64,000 bases of DNA from Haloechinothrix_A salitolerans (GTDB lineage: Bacteria > Actinomycetota > Actinomycetes > Mycobacteriales > Pseudonocardiaceae), in the NCBI RefSeq assembly GCF_039544105.1, contig NZ_BAABLA010000120.1, one strand, 5' to 3'. The position numbers were made by a program, and so were the translations under genes. Below, piece after piece: positions 37,958 to 47,127 of the stretch. The notes beneath the pieces are model-generated. The model was given only the letters and a program-made list of their open reading frames with translations, did not search any database and had not been told where the DNA came from. Position 1 is the stretch's first letter, and every line of letters starts with the position of its first letter.

Positions 37958-40900
37958 CGCGCGGTCGCCTGCCACCGTGCTGGCCGTGAGTGAGGTATCG
38001 GTGCCGCCGTTCGCACCGTCGCCCAGCCGCCAGAACCGGGCGTAGGCGCCATCGGCCACGAGCAGTTCGGCGTGCGAGCCTTGCTCGATGAGGCGCCCGC
38101 CTTCCAGCACCATGATCCGGTCGGCCCGCGCCGCCGTCGCCAGTCGGTGCGCCACGACGAACGTCGTTCTCGCCCGCGCCAGCTCCTCGGTCGCGGTCAG
38201 CACCGCCGTCTCGGTGGCTGGGTCCAGCGCCGCCGTCGCCTCGTCAAGCAGCAGGATGTCCGGGTCGACCAGCTCGGCTCTGGCGAGCGCGATCAGCTGC
38301 CGCTGGCCGGCGGACAGCGACTGACCGCGCTCGCCAACCTGTTGGTGAAAGCCCGATGGCAGCGTGGCGATGGCGTCCAGCGCGCCAACCGCGCGGGCGG
38401 CGTCCTCCACATCGGCGTCGGTCGCGTCGGCACGGGCGTAACGGATGTTGTCGGCGACGGTGCCGGAGAACAGGTGCGCCTCCTGCGGCACGATGCCCAT
38501 CCGCGCCCGCAAGGCGGTCAGGTCGTAGGCCCGGACGTCAACGCCGTCGATACGCACCGCCCCGGACGTCGGGTCGTAGAACCGCGCCAGCAGCTTCATC
38601 ACGGTCGACTTGCCCGCACCGGTCGCGCCGACCAGCGCCACCGTCTCGCCAGGCGCGACGTCGAACGACAGCGCGTCCACCGCGGCGATGTCCGCACCGG
38701 GATAGGTGAAGCTGACGTCTTTGAACTCCACCTCGCCGGTCAGCCGCTCCGGTGGCCTGACCGGAGCGCTCGGCGGCGGCACCGACGTCGGCGTCGCGAG
38801 CAGATCGGCGATACGCAGGAGCCCGACCTTGGCCTGCTGGTAGGCGTCGAAGACGCTGGACAGCTCCTGCACTGGGGAGAAGAACAGCGACAGGTACAGC
38901 AGGAACGCCGTCAGCACGCCCGCGGTGAGCGTGCCAGCCGCGACCTGGCCGGCGCCGACGTAGAGCACCACCGCCTCGACCAGCTGCGACAGCAGCGCGA
39001 CGAACGGGAAGTACGTCGCGATGTAGCGCTGCGCGCGCAGGCGGGTGCGGCGGTAGTCGTCGCTACGGGAGGCGAACTCACGTGCCGAGTGCCGCTCGCG
39101 CGTGAACGCCTGCGCGGTGCGCAGCCCGGTGACGTTCTCCTGCATGTCGGCGTTCACGACGCTGACTCGCTCCCGCGCCTCGGTGTAGGCGCGGGATGAC
39201 AGTCGACGGAACACCGCTGTCGCGACCAGCAGCACCGGAAGCATCGACAGCGCGATCAGTGCCAGCGAGAAGTCGGTGAGCAGCAGCGCGACCGCGATGC
39301 CGACGATGGTGAGCACGCTGACGACGGCGGTGGCGAGCCCGGTCTGGAGGAACCGGGACAGCGCATCGACGTCCGTCGTCATCCGCGTCATGATCTTGCC
39401 GGACAGTTCGCGCTCGTAGTAGTCGAGTCCAAGGCGTTGCAGGTGCGCATAGCAGCGGACCCGCAGCAGGTAGAGCACGCTCTCTCCAGCGCGGGCGGTG
39501 AGCTTCGTCCGTGCCGCGATGACGAGCCAGTCCGCCGCCACGATCACCGCACCGAGCGCCGCGACGCCGAGGATGACACTCGTCGAGCCCACGCTGACGC
39601 CGTTGTCGATGCCGTAACGGAACAGCGAGGGCAGCGCGACCGACGCGAGCGCGTCGGCGGCGACCAGGCCGATGACGGCGGCCAGGATCCACCGCACCGG
39701 TCGCAACACCTTGGTGAGGCGGAAGTGCGGGTCTGGTGCGGCCGGGTCCTCGGTGCCGAGGTCCGGCCGGTCGGTGGCCGGCGGCAGCCTGCGCACGGCG
39801 TCGATCAACTCCGGTGTCGGCGGGGTGTCGACCGCGGCCGCCGCTCCTCTGCCAGCACCCGGCCTGCCCGACGCCGCCGCGCTGGGCTTGGTGCGCTGCG
39901 CCGCGCTGACCGCCAGCGCCTCGGCGTCGTCGGCGTCCTCGTTGCCCGCTGTGTCCGGCCAGAGGGTGCCATGAAGGGCATCTTCCTGACGTCTTGTGCC
40001 AGTAAGATGCCCTTCATGGCACCCCGCCACCAAGCTGCGGAACAGCGCTGACCGCTCCAGCAGCTCCGCCTCGGTGCCGACGTCGATGACGCGGCCCTCG
40101 TCGAGTACGGCGATCCGGTCTGCCAGCTCCAGTGACGACTTCCGGTGCGCGATGAGCAACGTCGTCCGCTGGCCGTGGGTGACCTCGCGCAGCGTTTCGT
40201 TGATGGCGGCCTCGGTGGCGGCGTCGACCGCCGACGTCGCGTCGTCGAGGAGCAGCACCCTCGGGTCGGTCAGCAGCGCGCGGGCCAGGCTCAGGCGTTG
40301 TCGCTGGCCACCTGACAGCGTCACGCCGCGCTCGCCGACGAGGGTGTCGTATCCCTTGGGCAGCGCGGTGATGAACTCGTGCGCCTGCGCGGCCTCGGCC
40401 GCCGCCACGACCTCCGCCTCGGTGGCGTCCGGACGGCCGTAGGCGATGTTGTCGCGGATCGACGCCGAGAACAGGAACGGTTCCTCGAACACCACCCCGA
40501 TCGCCGACCGCAGGTCACGCAGCCGCAGGTCCCGGACGTCTTCCTCGGCGCCGGGCGCGCCGATCCGCACCGATCCGCCGTGGACGTCGTAGAAGCGGGG
40601 GAGCAGCAGTGAGATCGTCGACTTGCCGGAACCCGCCGTGCCGACCAGCGCGACCGTCTCGCCCGGTCGCACCGACAGGCTCAGCCCGTCGAGCACCGGG
40701 TCGTCGCGGGTGTAGCCGAACCGGACGTCGTCGAGGCGTACGGACAGCGGGCCGTCTGGCAAGCCCCGCGCGTTGGGCCGGTCGGTGACCTCGGGCTGGG
40801 CATCGATCAGCTCGTACACACGCTCCGCGCCCGCCCGTGTCGTCTGCGCTTGCACGATCAGGCTGGCCACCATGCGTGCCGGGCCGATGAGCGCGGAGAT

Positions 40901-41809
40901 GTAGGCCGCGAACGCGACGAACGTGCCGAGGCTGATCTGGTCGTGCAGCGCGAGCATGCCGCCCAGCGCCAGTACCGCGACCTGGCCCGCCGATGGCAGC
41001 GCGGACGTCGTCGCCGTCGGCACCGCCGACAGCCGCGCGGCACGCATCCGCTCCGCGAACAACGTCGTCGCCGTGCGGTCGAGCCTCGAGACCTCGCGGT
41101 ACTCCTGCCCGAAGCCCTTCACGACCCGGACGCCGGTGACGGTCTCCTCGACGTGTTGCGCCAGGTCGGCGGCGCGCTGCTGCGCCGTCCAGGTGGCGGG
41201 GAACAGCCGGCGTCTGCTGACGCCGAGCACGATCGCCACACCGGGCGCCACGATGAGCGCGATCAGCGTCAGTGTCGGTGACATCCACAGCATCGCGCCG
41301 AGCGCGAGCAGCCCGAACACGACCGAACCAAGGGTGAGCGGTGCTTGCATCAGGATGCCGGTGACCAGCTGCAGATCGGTGATCGCTCGGGAGACGATCT
41401 GCCCGGTACGCATCGAGTCCTGCTTGCCGCCGTCCAGCCGCGACACCGCCCCGAACACGCGCTGCCGTAGGTCGTGCTGGACGTCGAGGGCCAGTCGTCC
41501 GCCAAGGTAGCGGCGGGCGAACGCGCTGCAGAAGGTCAGCAGTGCCAGCCCGGCGAGGCCCATCGCGAGCCAGCCGATCCGGCCGGTCTCGCCCGCGACG
41601 GCGTCGTCAACGGCGAGCTTGATCAGCAACGGTCCCGCCGCCTGCAGGCCCACCCCGAGCACCGCCGCACCGAACGCGAGTAGGACCAGCGCGCGATGCT
41701 GCCAACACGCGGCGGCCAACCGCCGGATCCAGCCCGGCCCGGCGTGCTGCCGCGGCTCGTCGTCACGGGACGACGTGGTGCCTGACGGCTGCGTGATCGT
41801 TACGGACAC
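37925..41809 (-). CDS. Fused ABC exporter (two TMD-NBD halves)
   Basis: The 1294-residue protein is two half-transporters joined head to tail, a multidrug-exporter architecture usually encoded by two genes. Half one has membrane helices at about 35-330 and an ATPase with Walker A GTAGSGKST and signature LSGGQRQ. Half two has helices at about 700-1000, Walker A GATGAGKST and signature LSAGQRQ. Both D-loops and switch histidines (LLIAHRKS, FVVAHRLA) are visible. The linker between the halves holds a 20-residue peptide (about 596-615) encoded by the 59-bp palindrome. The start is GTG at 41809 with a weak ribosome site. The substrate is unknown. Confidence 0.9.
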   Translation of the reverse strand: MSVTITQPSGTTSSRDDEPRQHAGPGWIRRLAAACWQHRALVLLAFGAAVLGVGLQAAGPLLIKLAVDDAVAGETGRIGWLAMGLAGLALLTFCSAFARRYLGGRLALDVQHDLRQRVFGAVSRLDGGKQDSMRTGQIVSRAITDLQLVTGILMQAPLTLGSVVFGLLALGAMLWMSPTLTLIALIVAPGVAIVLGVSRRRLFPATWTAQQRAADLAQHVEETVTGVRVVKGFGQEYREVSRLDRTATTLFAERMRAARLSAVPTATTSALPSAGQVAVLALGGMLALHDQISLGTFVAFAAYISALIGPARMVASLIVQAQTTRAGAERVYELIDAQPEVTDRPNARGLPDGPLSVRLDDVRFGYTRDDPVLDGLSLSVRPGETVALVGTAGSGKSTISLLLPRFYDVHGGSVRIGAPGAEEDVRDLRLRDLRSAIGVVFEEPFLFSASIRDNIAYGRPDATEAEVVAAAEAAQAHEFITALPKGYDTLVGERGVTLSGGQRQRLSLARALLTDPRVLLLDDATSAVDAATEAAINETLREVTHGQRTTLLIAHRKSSLELADRIAVLDEGRVIDVGTEAELLERSALFRSLVAGCHEGHLTGTRRQEDALHGTLWPDTAGNEDADDAEALAVSAAQRTKPSAAASGRPGAGRGAAAAVDTPPTPELIDAVRRLPPATDRPDLGTEDPAAPDPHFRLTKVLRPVRWILAAVIGLVAADALASVALPSLFRYGIDNGVSVGSTSVILGVAALGAVIVAADWLVIAARTKLTARAGESVLYLLRVRCYAHLQRLGLDYYERELSGKIMTRMTTDVDALSRFLQTGLATAVVSVLTIVGIAVALLLTDFSLALIALSMLPVLLVATAVFRRLSSRAYTEARERVSVVNADMQENVTGLRTAQAFTRERHSAREFASRSDDYRRTRLRAQRYIATYFPFVALLSQLVEAVVLYVGAGQVAAGTLTAGVLTAFLLYLSLFFSPVQELSSVFDAYQQAKVGLLRIADLLATPTSVPPPSAPVRPPERLTGEVEFKDVSFTYPGADIAAVDALSFDVAPGETVALVGATGAGKSTVMKLLARFYDPTSGAVRIDGVDVRAYDLTALRARMGIVPQEAHLFSGTVADNIRYARADATDADVEDAARAVGALDAIATLPSGFHQQVGERGQSLSAGQRQLIALARAELVDPDILLLDEATAALDPATETAVLTATEELARARTTFVVAHRLATAARADRIMVLEGGRLIEQGSHAELLVADGAYARFWRLGDGANGGTDTSLTASTVAGDRASHHSGQHFTE
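39965..40023 (-). repeat. 59-bp palindromic element, copy A, in frame inside the ABC exporter gene
   Basis: Perfect 20-bp arms (39965-39984 and 40004-40023) flank a 19-base centre that pairs partly. It is read through in the gene as C-H-EGHL-T-G and EDALHGTL. The same element in the same frame occurs at 53147-53205. It lies between ATPase one and membrane domain two, where an insertion is tolerable. Confidence 0.92.
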
Positions 41810-41856
41810 ACCATCCAGGTTAAGCAGTGTTGGTAGGTGCCAATCCGGTCGGCGCC

Positions 41857-41906
41857 CGACTGTGAGTCGTTGTGGTCGCGATCACGACCACAATGACTCA
41901 CAGTCG
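41857..41906. repeat. 50-bp near-perfect palindrome between ABC transporter genes
   Basis: Arms of 22 bases (41857-41878 and 41885-41906) pair at 21 positions around a 6-base loop, the single exception being a G-T pair. It lies 17 bases beyond the end of the permease gene and could be its terminator, but no U-run follows on that strand, so it may be a repeat element. Confidence 0.8.
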
Positions 41907-41923
41907 CGACGTGGCGGCCGACC

Positions 41924-42826
41924 TCACGTGATGTCGCGGGATTGCGTGCGCCACAGGCCGAGCGCGAAGAACAGCATCGCCCACGCGAAGAAGATCGCGG
42001 CGCTGGCCAGCAGTCCGAACGACCCGAGCCCGCCAGCGGCGAGTCGCGCGGTGTCCTGGAAACCCTCCAGCAGGTCGCTGGACACGCTCGACACGCCAGT
42101 CGCGTTCGCCTGGATCTCGTCGGCGAGCGTGTCGGCCGCCGTGGATCCGGTGAGCCCGTTGGCCGCACCGTTCGGCAACGCTCCCGCGACGTTCGCGTCA
42201 CCCTCGGCGAAACCGGTGAACACCAGGTCGCTGATCGGGCCGATCGCGAGGCCGTAGACCAGCAGCACGATCACCGTGCCGACCGGGGAACCGATCAGCG
42301 CGCCGACGCCGAGCCCGAGCAGTGTCCACAGCACGCAGGACAGCACGCCCGCCGCGGCCGTCGACAACCACGTCGTGAAGCTGACCAGATGATCGCCACC
42401 GGTGCCGATCACGATGCCGAGCGTCGCGGCGCAGATGATCGCGATTCCGTAGATCGCGCCCCAGATCGCGTAGGTGATTCCCTTCGCGCCAAGCAGCATG
42501 GACCGGTTCGGCGCGGTCAGGAAGCTCGTGGTGATCGTCTTGCGGCCGAGCTCACTGGCGATCGCGAGCCCGCCGAACAGCATCGGGAAGATCGTCGCGA
42601 TGTTGATCGCCCTGGTGAGGAACACGACCGAGAACGAGATCTCGTCCAGCTGTAATCCGGCAAGCCGCATGACTTCGGAGCGGCTGAGCTCCTCGGCGAG
42701 CCCGTCGAACACCGAGGACAGCATCCCCGCCCAAGCGCCCGCGACGAGCAGCGCGATGATCAGCAGTCCCCACCAGAGCTTGGTGGACAGGATCTTGCGG
42801 AACTCCGCCTTGATCAGCTTCCCCAT
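41924..42826 (-). CDS. ABC-2 type transporter permease
   Basis: From ATG at 42826 the protein is 300 residues with about six membrane helices, starting MGKLIKAEFRKILSTKLWW, the usual start of ABC-2 permeases of two-gene exporters. A large extracellular or cytosolic loop near 190-250 is Ala/Thr/Asp-rich. It overlaps the ATPase stop codon (TGATG), so the two are coupled and form one transporter of unknown substrate. Confidence 0.88.
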   Translation of the reverse strand: MGKLIKAEFRKILSTKLWWGLLIIALLVAGAWAGMLSSVFDGLAEELSRSEVMRLAGLQLDEISFSVVFLTRAINIATIFPMLFGGLAIASELGRKTITTSFLTAPNRSMLLGAKGITYAIWGAIYGIAIICAATLGIVIGTGGDHLVSFTTWLSTAAAGVLSCVLWTLLGLGVGALIGSPVGTVIVLLVYGLAIGPISDLVFTGFAEGDANVAGALPNGAANGLTGSTAADTLADEIQANATGVSSVSSDLLEGFQDTARLAAGGLGSFGLLASAAIFFAWAMLFFALGLWRTQSRDIT

Positions 42827-43965
42827 CAGCGCTGGCCTCCCCATCCGGTGTTGCCTTCGTCCTGCTGATACGGCTGCTGCGGTGGGTGCGTGGGCACAGC
42901 GCCCTGCTGCGGCCAGCCGTCCTGTGGCGAGCCGTACCCGCTATACGGTTGCGCACCGTAGGGGGTTCCTGGTGGTGGCGCTTGATACGGGGCGCCTGGT
43001 TGCCCTCCGTACGGTGCGCCCGGCTCCTGGCCGTATTGCTGGTGCTGCGGCGGCGCCGCCGTGTACTGCCCGCTCGTGAGCTGGAAGAACAGATTCTCCA
43101 GGTCGGCGTGGCGCTCCTCGAGGCCGTAGATGGCCACGCCCGCCCGCAGCGCGATGTCACCGACCTGCCGCGCGGACGTGTTCATCACGGCGAGCCTGCC
43201 GCCGTCGGCCGGTTCGATCTCGCTGATCCGCTCTTCCCGCAGCGCCCTGGTCAGCGCGTTCTGGTCGGACGGCAGCACCAGCACCCGGGGCCGCTGCGCG
43301 TTGCGCAGGTCGTCGAGTTGGCCGTAGTACATCGTCTGGCCGTGGCTGATGATCACGACCTGGTCGATGGTCTGCTCCACCTCGGCGAGCAGGTGGCTGG
43401 ACACCAGCACGGTGCGGCCCTGTTTGGCGAAGTCGCGCAGAAAGCCGCGTAGCCAGGCGATGCCCTCCGGGTCGAGGCCATTGGCGGGTTCGTCAAGCAC
43501 CAGCACCTGCGGGTCACCCAGCAGCGCGGTGGCGAGCGCGAGCCGCTGCCGCATGCCGAGTGAGAACCCGCCCGCGTGGCGATCACCCGCCTCGGTAAGT
43601 CCGACCGCCGTGAGCACGTCGTCGACGCGCTGGTCCGGCACCCCGATCGCCGCCGCATACACCTTCAGGTGGTTGCGTGCGGTGCGTTTGGGGTGGAATC
43701 CCTCGTTCTCCAACACCGAGCCCACCACGCGTGCTGGGTTGCCGAGTTTGTCGTGTGGCAGGCCGTTGATCGTCGCCGTCCCCTCGGAGGGTGTGACCAG
43801 TCCGAGGATCATGCGCAGCGTCGTCGTCTTGCCCGCGCCGTTGGGTCCGAGAAACCCCGTGACCGAGCCGGGTTCGACGGTGAAACTGAGGTTCGCCACC
43901 GCCTGTACCGACCCGAAGTTCTTGCTGAGCTGCCGCACCTCGATCCGGCCGCTGCCGTCGTGCAC
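42826..43965 (-). CDS. ABC transporter ATP-binding protein with Q/P/Y-rich tail
   Basis: From GTG at 43965 (after GGGAGG) the protein is 379 residues. The nucleotide-binding domain has GPNGAGKTTT, the signature region FSLGMRQRLALATALLGDP, and LVLDEPANGLDPEG. After about residue 300 the tail is low-complexity, rich in Gln, Pro, Gly and Tyr (repeats like QPGAPYQAPPPGTPYG), and probably disordered. It energises the permease encoded next. Confidence 0.9.
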   Translation of the reverse strand: MHDGSGRIEVRQLSKNFGSVQAVANLSFTVEPGSVTGFLGPNGAGKTTTLRMILGLVTPSEGTATINGLPHDKLGNPARVVGSVLENEGFHPKRTARNHLKVYAAAIGVPDQRVDDVLTAVGLTEAGDRHAGGFSLGMRQRLALATALLGDPQVLVLDEPANGLDPEGIAWLRGFLRDFAKQGRTVLVSSHLLAEVEQTIDQVVIISHGQTMYYGQLDDLRNAQRPRVLVLPSDQNALTRALREERISEIEPADGGRLAVMNTSARQVGDIALRAGVAIYGLEERHADLENLFFQLTSGQYTAAPPQHQQYGQEPGAPYGGQPGAPYQAPPPGTPYGAQPYSGYGSPQDGWPQQGAVPTHPPQQPYQQDEGNTGWGGQR

Positions 43966-44096
43966 TGCCTTGCCTCCCGTCGCTCCCACCTCTTGCCGAG
44001 CACCACATCAGCCATGTGGAGCATCGCGCGCGGGTTTATCGAGAATCTACGCCTTGGATGCAGCGAAATGCGTGGAAGTTCCCTTAAGCTGGTGGT

Positions 44097-44141
44097 GGCG
44101 GCCCGCTCCCGGTGACCCCCAGGCTGGTTGAGCGGGCCGCC
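44097..44141 (-). terminator. Terminator of the FAD-linked oxidase gene
   Basis: A perfect 12-bp stem ggcggcccgctc / gagcgggccgcc with a 21-base loop begins 9 bases beyond the stop codon of the gene at 44150. Confidence 0.75.
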
Positions 44142-44149
44142 CCTCGTCG

Positions 44150-45697
44150 TTACATCCCTAACACCCCTGGGTTCATGACGCCCGCCGGGTCGAGCGCGGC
44201 CTTGGCGTGCCGCAACGCCGCCGCGAACGGGTCCGGCCGTTGCTTTTCGTACCACGGTGCATGGTCCCTGCCGACGGCGTGGTGATGCGTGATCGTCGCG
44301 CGGTTGCCCAGCAACGACTCGTTGGCCGCCTGCTTGATCTCGTCCCACATCGCCACCTCGGAGCCGCGCCGACCAGCGGCGATGACGGTGAAGTACGGCG
44401 CGGGACCGTCCGGATACGCGTGGGTCACCCGGCAGTTGATCATGCCGGGTGAGCCGGTCACTCGCCGCACGGCTGCGTCGACGTCGTCGCGTACGGACTT
44501 GTACAGTTCCTCGGCGCGGTCCCAGGTGCAGGCCGTCTCGAACGTCTCGACGATGGCGCTCATCCGCGCGAGCCCGTCGCGCAGGTACGGCATCCGCAGG
44601 AATGCCGAGCGCCACGACCCAACCGCGCTGTCCTCGCCGCTGGGTTCGGCTGGGGTGCCGCCGTGCTGACGGGCTAGGTCGACGGCGGCGTCCAGCTGGC
44701 TGGCGACCGGGTAGTGCGCCGACTCGAAGCCGAGCACGAGCACGCTTGAACCGTCGGTGCTCGCGCCGCTGAGCGCGGCCTCACCCGCATCGAGCAGGCG
44801 GCAGTTCGCCGGGTACAGGCCAGATTGGACGATGGCGCGCATGGCGGTGAGGCCGTCGGCGAACGACGGAAACGACACCGAACGGGACGCCTTGTGCACC
44901 GGCCGGTCCCGCACCCGCAGCCACGCCTCGGTGATCACGCCGAGGATGCCTTCCGAACCGAGGAAGAACCGGTCAGGCGAGGGGCCAGCACCGGAGGCGG
45001 GGACCCGCAGCGACTCGCTGACGCCGCTGGGTGTCAGGACCCGCAGTGACTCCACGAAGTCGTCGATGTGGGTGTGCAGCGTGGCGTAGTGCCCGCCCGC
45101 GCGGGTGGCGAGCCAACCGCCGACCGAGGAGAACTCGAAGCTCTGCGGGAAGTGCCGCATCGTCAGCCCGTGCGGGCGGAGTTGGTCCTCCAACGCGGGC
45201 CCGAGTGTGCCCGCCTGCACCCGGATCGCTCTGCTCGTCGTGTCGACGTCGAGTACCTGGTCCATTGCGGACAGATCGAGTGACAACCACGGCCGCTCCC
45301 CCCGGTACTCCACGCCGCCGACGACGGAGCTGCCGCCGCCGTAGGGGACGACGGCGACTCCGGTGTCCGCCGCCCAGTCGATCAGCGCTTCGGTGTCGCG
45401 TTCGTCCCGCGGGTACGCCACGACGTCCGGTGGGTTGGGCAACTGCCGGTGCAGCGCGCGGACGACGTCCCGGTACGCCTTGCCGTAGGCGTGCGAAGCG
45501 CGGTCGGCGGCGGTAATGGAACACAGCGGCGCGAGCGAGGCTGGTGGGTGTGTGCGAGGTGCGGGCAGGTTGAGGTCCGCCGGGTCCGGTACCGGCAGCG
45601 GTGTGTCCGGCAGGCCGGGGAGCTGGCCCGCGAGCCGCACGCACTCGGCGTCGTTGATTGCCTGATCGACTGTGCCCCAGCCCCACCATGACCGCAT
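44150..45697 (-). CDS. FAD-linked oxidase, alkyl-DHAP synthase (AGPS)-like
   Basis: From ATG at 45697 (MRSWWGWGTVDQ) the protein is 515 residues. The VAO-type FAD domain shows VVAYPRDERDTEALIDWA, VPYGGGSSVVGGVE, FSSVGGWLATRAGGHYAT and FLGSEGILGVITEA. The C-terminal cap has GNRATITHHHAVGRDHAPWY, with the His-rich loop typical of AGPS relatives. M. tuberculosis has a similar protein annotated AgpS, but bacteria generally lack ether lipids of the peroxisomal type. The real substrate is therefore open, and a D-lactate or hydroxy-acid dehydrogenase is an alternative. Confidence 0.85.
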   Translation of the reverse strand: MRSWWGWGTVDQAINDAECVRLAGQLPGLPDTPLPVPDPADLNLPAPRTHPPASLAPLCSITAADRASHAYGKAYRDVVRALHRQLPNPPDVVAYPRDERDTEALIDWAADTGVAVVPYGGGSSVVGGVEYRGERPWLSLDLSAMDQVLDVDTTSRAIRVQAGTLGPALEDQLRPHGLTMRHFPQSFEFSSVGGWLATRAGGHYATLHTHIDDFVESLRVLTPSGVSESLRVPASGAGPSPDRFFLGSEGILGVITEAWLRVRDRPVHKASRSVSFPSFADGLTAMRAIVQSGLYPANCRLLDAGEAALSGASTDGSSVLVLGFESAHYPVASQLDAAVDLARQHGGTPAEPSGEDSAVGSWRSAFLRMPYLRDGLARMSAIVETFETACTWDRAEELYKSVRDDVDAAVRRVTGSPGMINCRVTHAYPDGPAPYFTVIAAGRRGSEVAMWDEIKQAANESLLGNRATITHHHAVGRDHAPWYEKQRPDPFAAALRHAKAALDPAGVMNPGVLGM

Positions 45698-45750
45698 GCC
45701 GGTCACGCTATCGGCACGTCGTGTCATCTGGGGAGTACCGTCAGGCAGTT

Positions 45751-45835
45751 GTTGATCAGCTTCCCCTGGCGTAGCACCACAGCGTGTCCGTTATGTCCGG
45801 ATCTGGTGGTCGTAGGGTAGGGGAAGCTGATCAAC
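45751..45835. repeat. 85-bp unit with 16-bp perfect terminal inverted repeats
   Basis: gttgatcagcttcccc at 45751-45766 is matched by its exact reverse complement at 45820-45835. The next inner bases pair partly (cccct..accac pattern). It lies between ald and the FAD oxidase gene, both on the minus strand, and ends 21 bases beyond the ald stop codon, so it could terminate ald or be a small mobile repeat. Confidence 0.75.
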
Positions 45836-45856
45836 TTCGGTGGACTGGCGTCAGGC

Positions 45857-46972
45857 TCAACCCAGCACGGACTCCAGCGGGGTGTGCTCGATGCCGTGCG
45901 CGATGGCGACCGGCTCGTTGACCAGCGCGCCCTGGTGCGTGGTCAGGCCCAGCGCCAGCGGCTCGTCCGCGCGCGCGGCGGCGCGCCAGCCCTTGCCCGC
46001 CAGCTCGAGCGCGTAGGGCAGGGTCACGTTGGTCAGGCCGTACGTCGAGGTGCGCGGCACAGCGCCCGGCATGTTGGCGACGCAGTAGAACACCGAGTCG
46101 TGCACCAGGTAGGTCGGGTCGTCGTGCGTGGTCGGCCGGGAGTCGGCGAAGCAACCGCCCTGGTCGATGGAGATGTCGACAAGCACGCTGCCCGGCTTCA
46201 TCCGCGCCACCTGCGCGTTCGAGATGAGCTTCGGCGCCCGCGCGCCCGGGACCAGCACCGCGCCGATGACCATGTCGGCCTGCAGGATCGACTCCTCCAG
46301 CGTGAGTGCGTTGGACGTCAACGTGCGGATGCGGCCGCCGAAGTCGTTGTCGATCTGGCGCAGCTTGTCGACGTTGGTGTCCAGCACTTCGACGTCGGCG
46401 CCCATGCCCAGCGCGATCCGCGCGGCGTTGATGCCAGCGACGCCGCCGCCGATCACCGTCACCCGCGCCGGGTGCACGCCGGGGATGCCGCCGGGTAGCA
46501 CGCCGCGCCCGCCGCTCGGCTTCAGCAGCGCGTAGGAGCCCACCTGCGGCGCGAGCCTGCCTGCGACCTCCGACATCGGTGCGAGCAGCGGCAACGCGCC
46601 CGAGGGCAGCTGCACGGTCTCGTACGCGAACGACGTCGTGCCCGCGTTGATCAGCGCGTCGGTCAGCGGGCGGTTCGGCGCGAGGTGCAGGTAGGTGAAC
46701 AGCACCTGGTCGCGCTGGAGCAGCGAGTACTCTTGCTCGATCGGCTCCTTCACCTTGAGCACCAGCTCGCCTTCGGCCCAGACGTCCTCGGCCTTGGAGA
46801 GCACCTTGGCGCCCGCGGCGAGGTACTCCTCGTCGCTGATGGCCGACCCCGCCCCCGCGTCAGCCTCGACGAACACGTCATGACCACGCTCGGTCAACTC
46901 GTGCACGCCTGCCGGGGTCGCCGCGACCCGGTACTCATGCTTCTTGATCTCGCGGGGGACTGCGATACGCAC
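45857..46972 (-). CDS. ald: Alanine dehydrogenase
   Basis: The 371-residue enzyme interconverts L-alanine with pyruvate and ammonia using NAD. It has MRIAVPREIKKHEYRVA (substrate Arg/Lys region), KVKEP, the Rossmann motif GGGVAGINAARIALGMGADV with D at the strand end, and the C-terminal HGIEHTPLESVLG. The PucR-family regulator gene lies upstream on the same strand, 155 bases away, and may control it. Confidence 0.95.
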   Translation of the reverse strand: MRIAVPREIKKHEYRVAATPAGVHELTERGHDVFVEADAGAGSAISDEEYLAAGAKVLSKAEDVWAEGELVLKVKEPIEQEYSLLQRDQVLFTYLHLAPNRPLTDALINAGTTSFAYETVQLPSGALPLLAPMSEVAGRLAPQVGSYALLKPSGGRGVLPGGIPGVHPARVTVIGGGVAGINAARIALGMGADVEVLDTNVDKLRQIDNDFGGRIRTLTSNALTLEESILQADMVIGAVLVPGARAPKLISNAQVARMKPGSVLVDISIDQGGCFADSRPTTHDDPTYLVHDSVFYCVANMPGAVPRTSTYGLTNVTLPYALELAGKGWRAAARADEPLALGLTTHQGALVNEPVAIAHGIEHTPLESVLG

Positions 46973-47127
46973 TTTGCGCCTCCGATGGTTTTGCCTGTCA
47001 ACACCTCAACGGTGTACCCAGACTCATCGAATGTCATCGTTCTGGCGCGACAATGTTGTCCCGGGACCATAGTCGCGCCACGACAGTGGCAGCAACGTGT
47101 ACCCGCCGGAATTCGCCTCGCGTGCGC

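Noticed and set aside
39805..40017. Small open frames starting MKGI at the palindromes (here and near 53154)
   Set aside because: They arise from the palindrome itself (atgaagggcatctt) and lie inside conserved genes; no ribosome sites.
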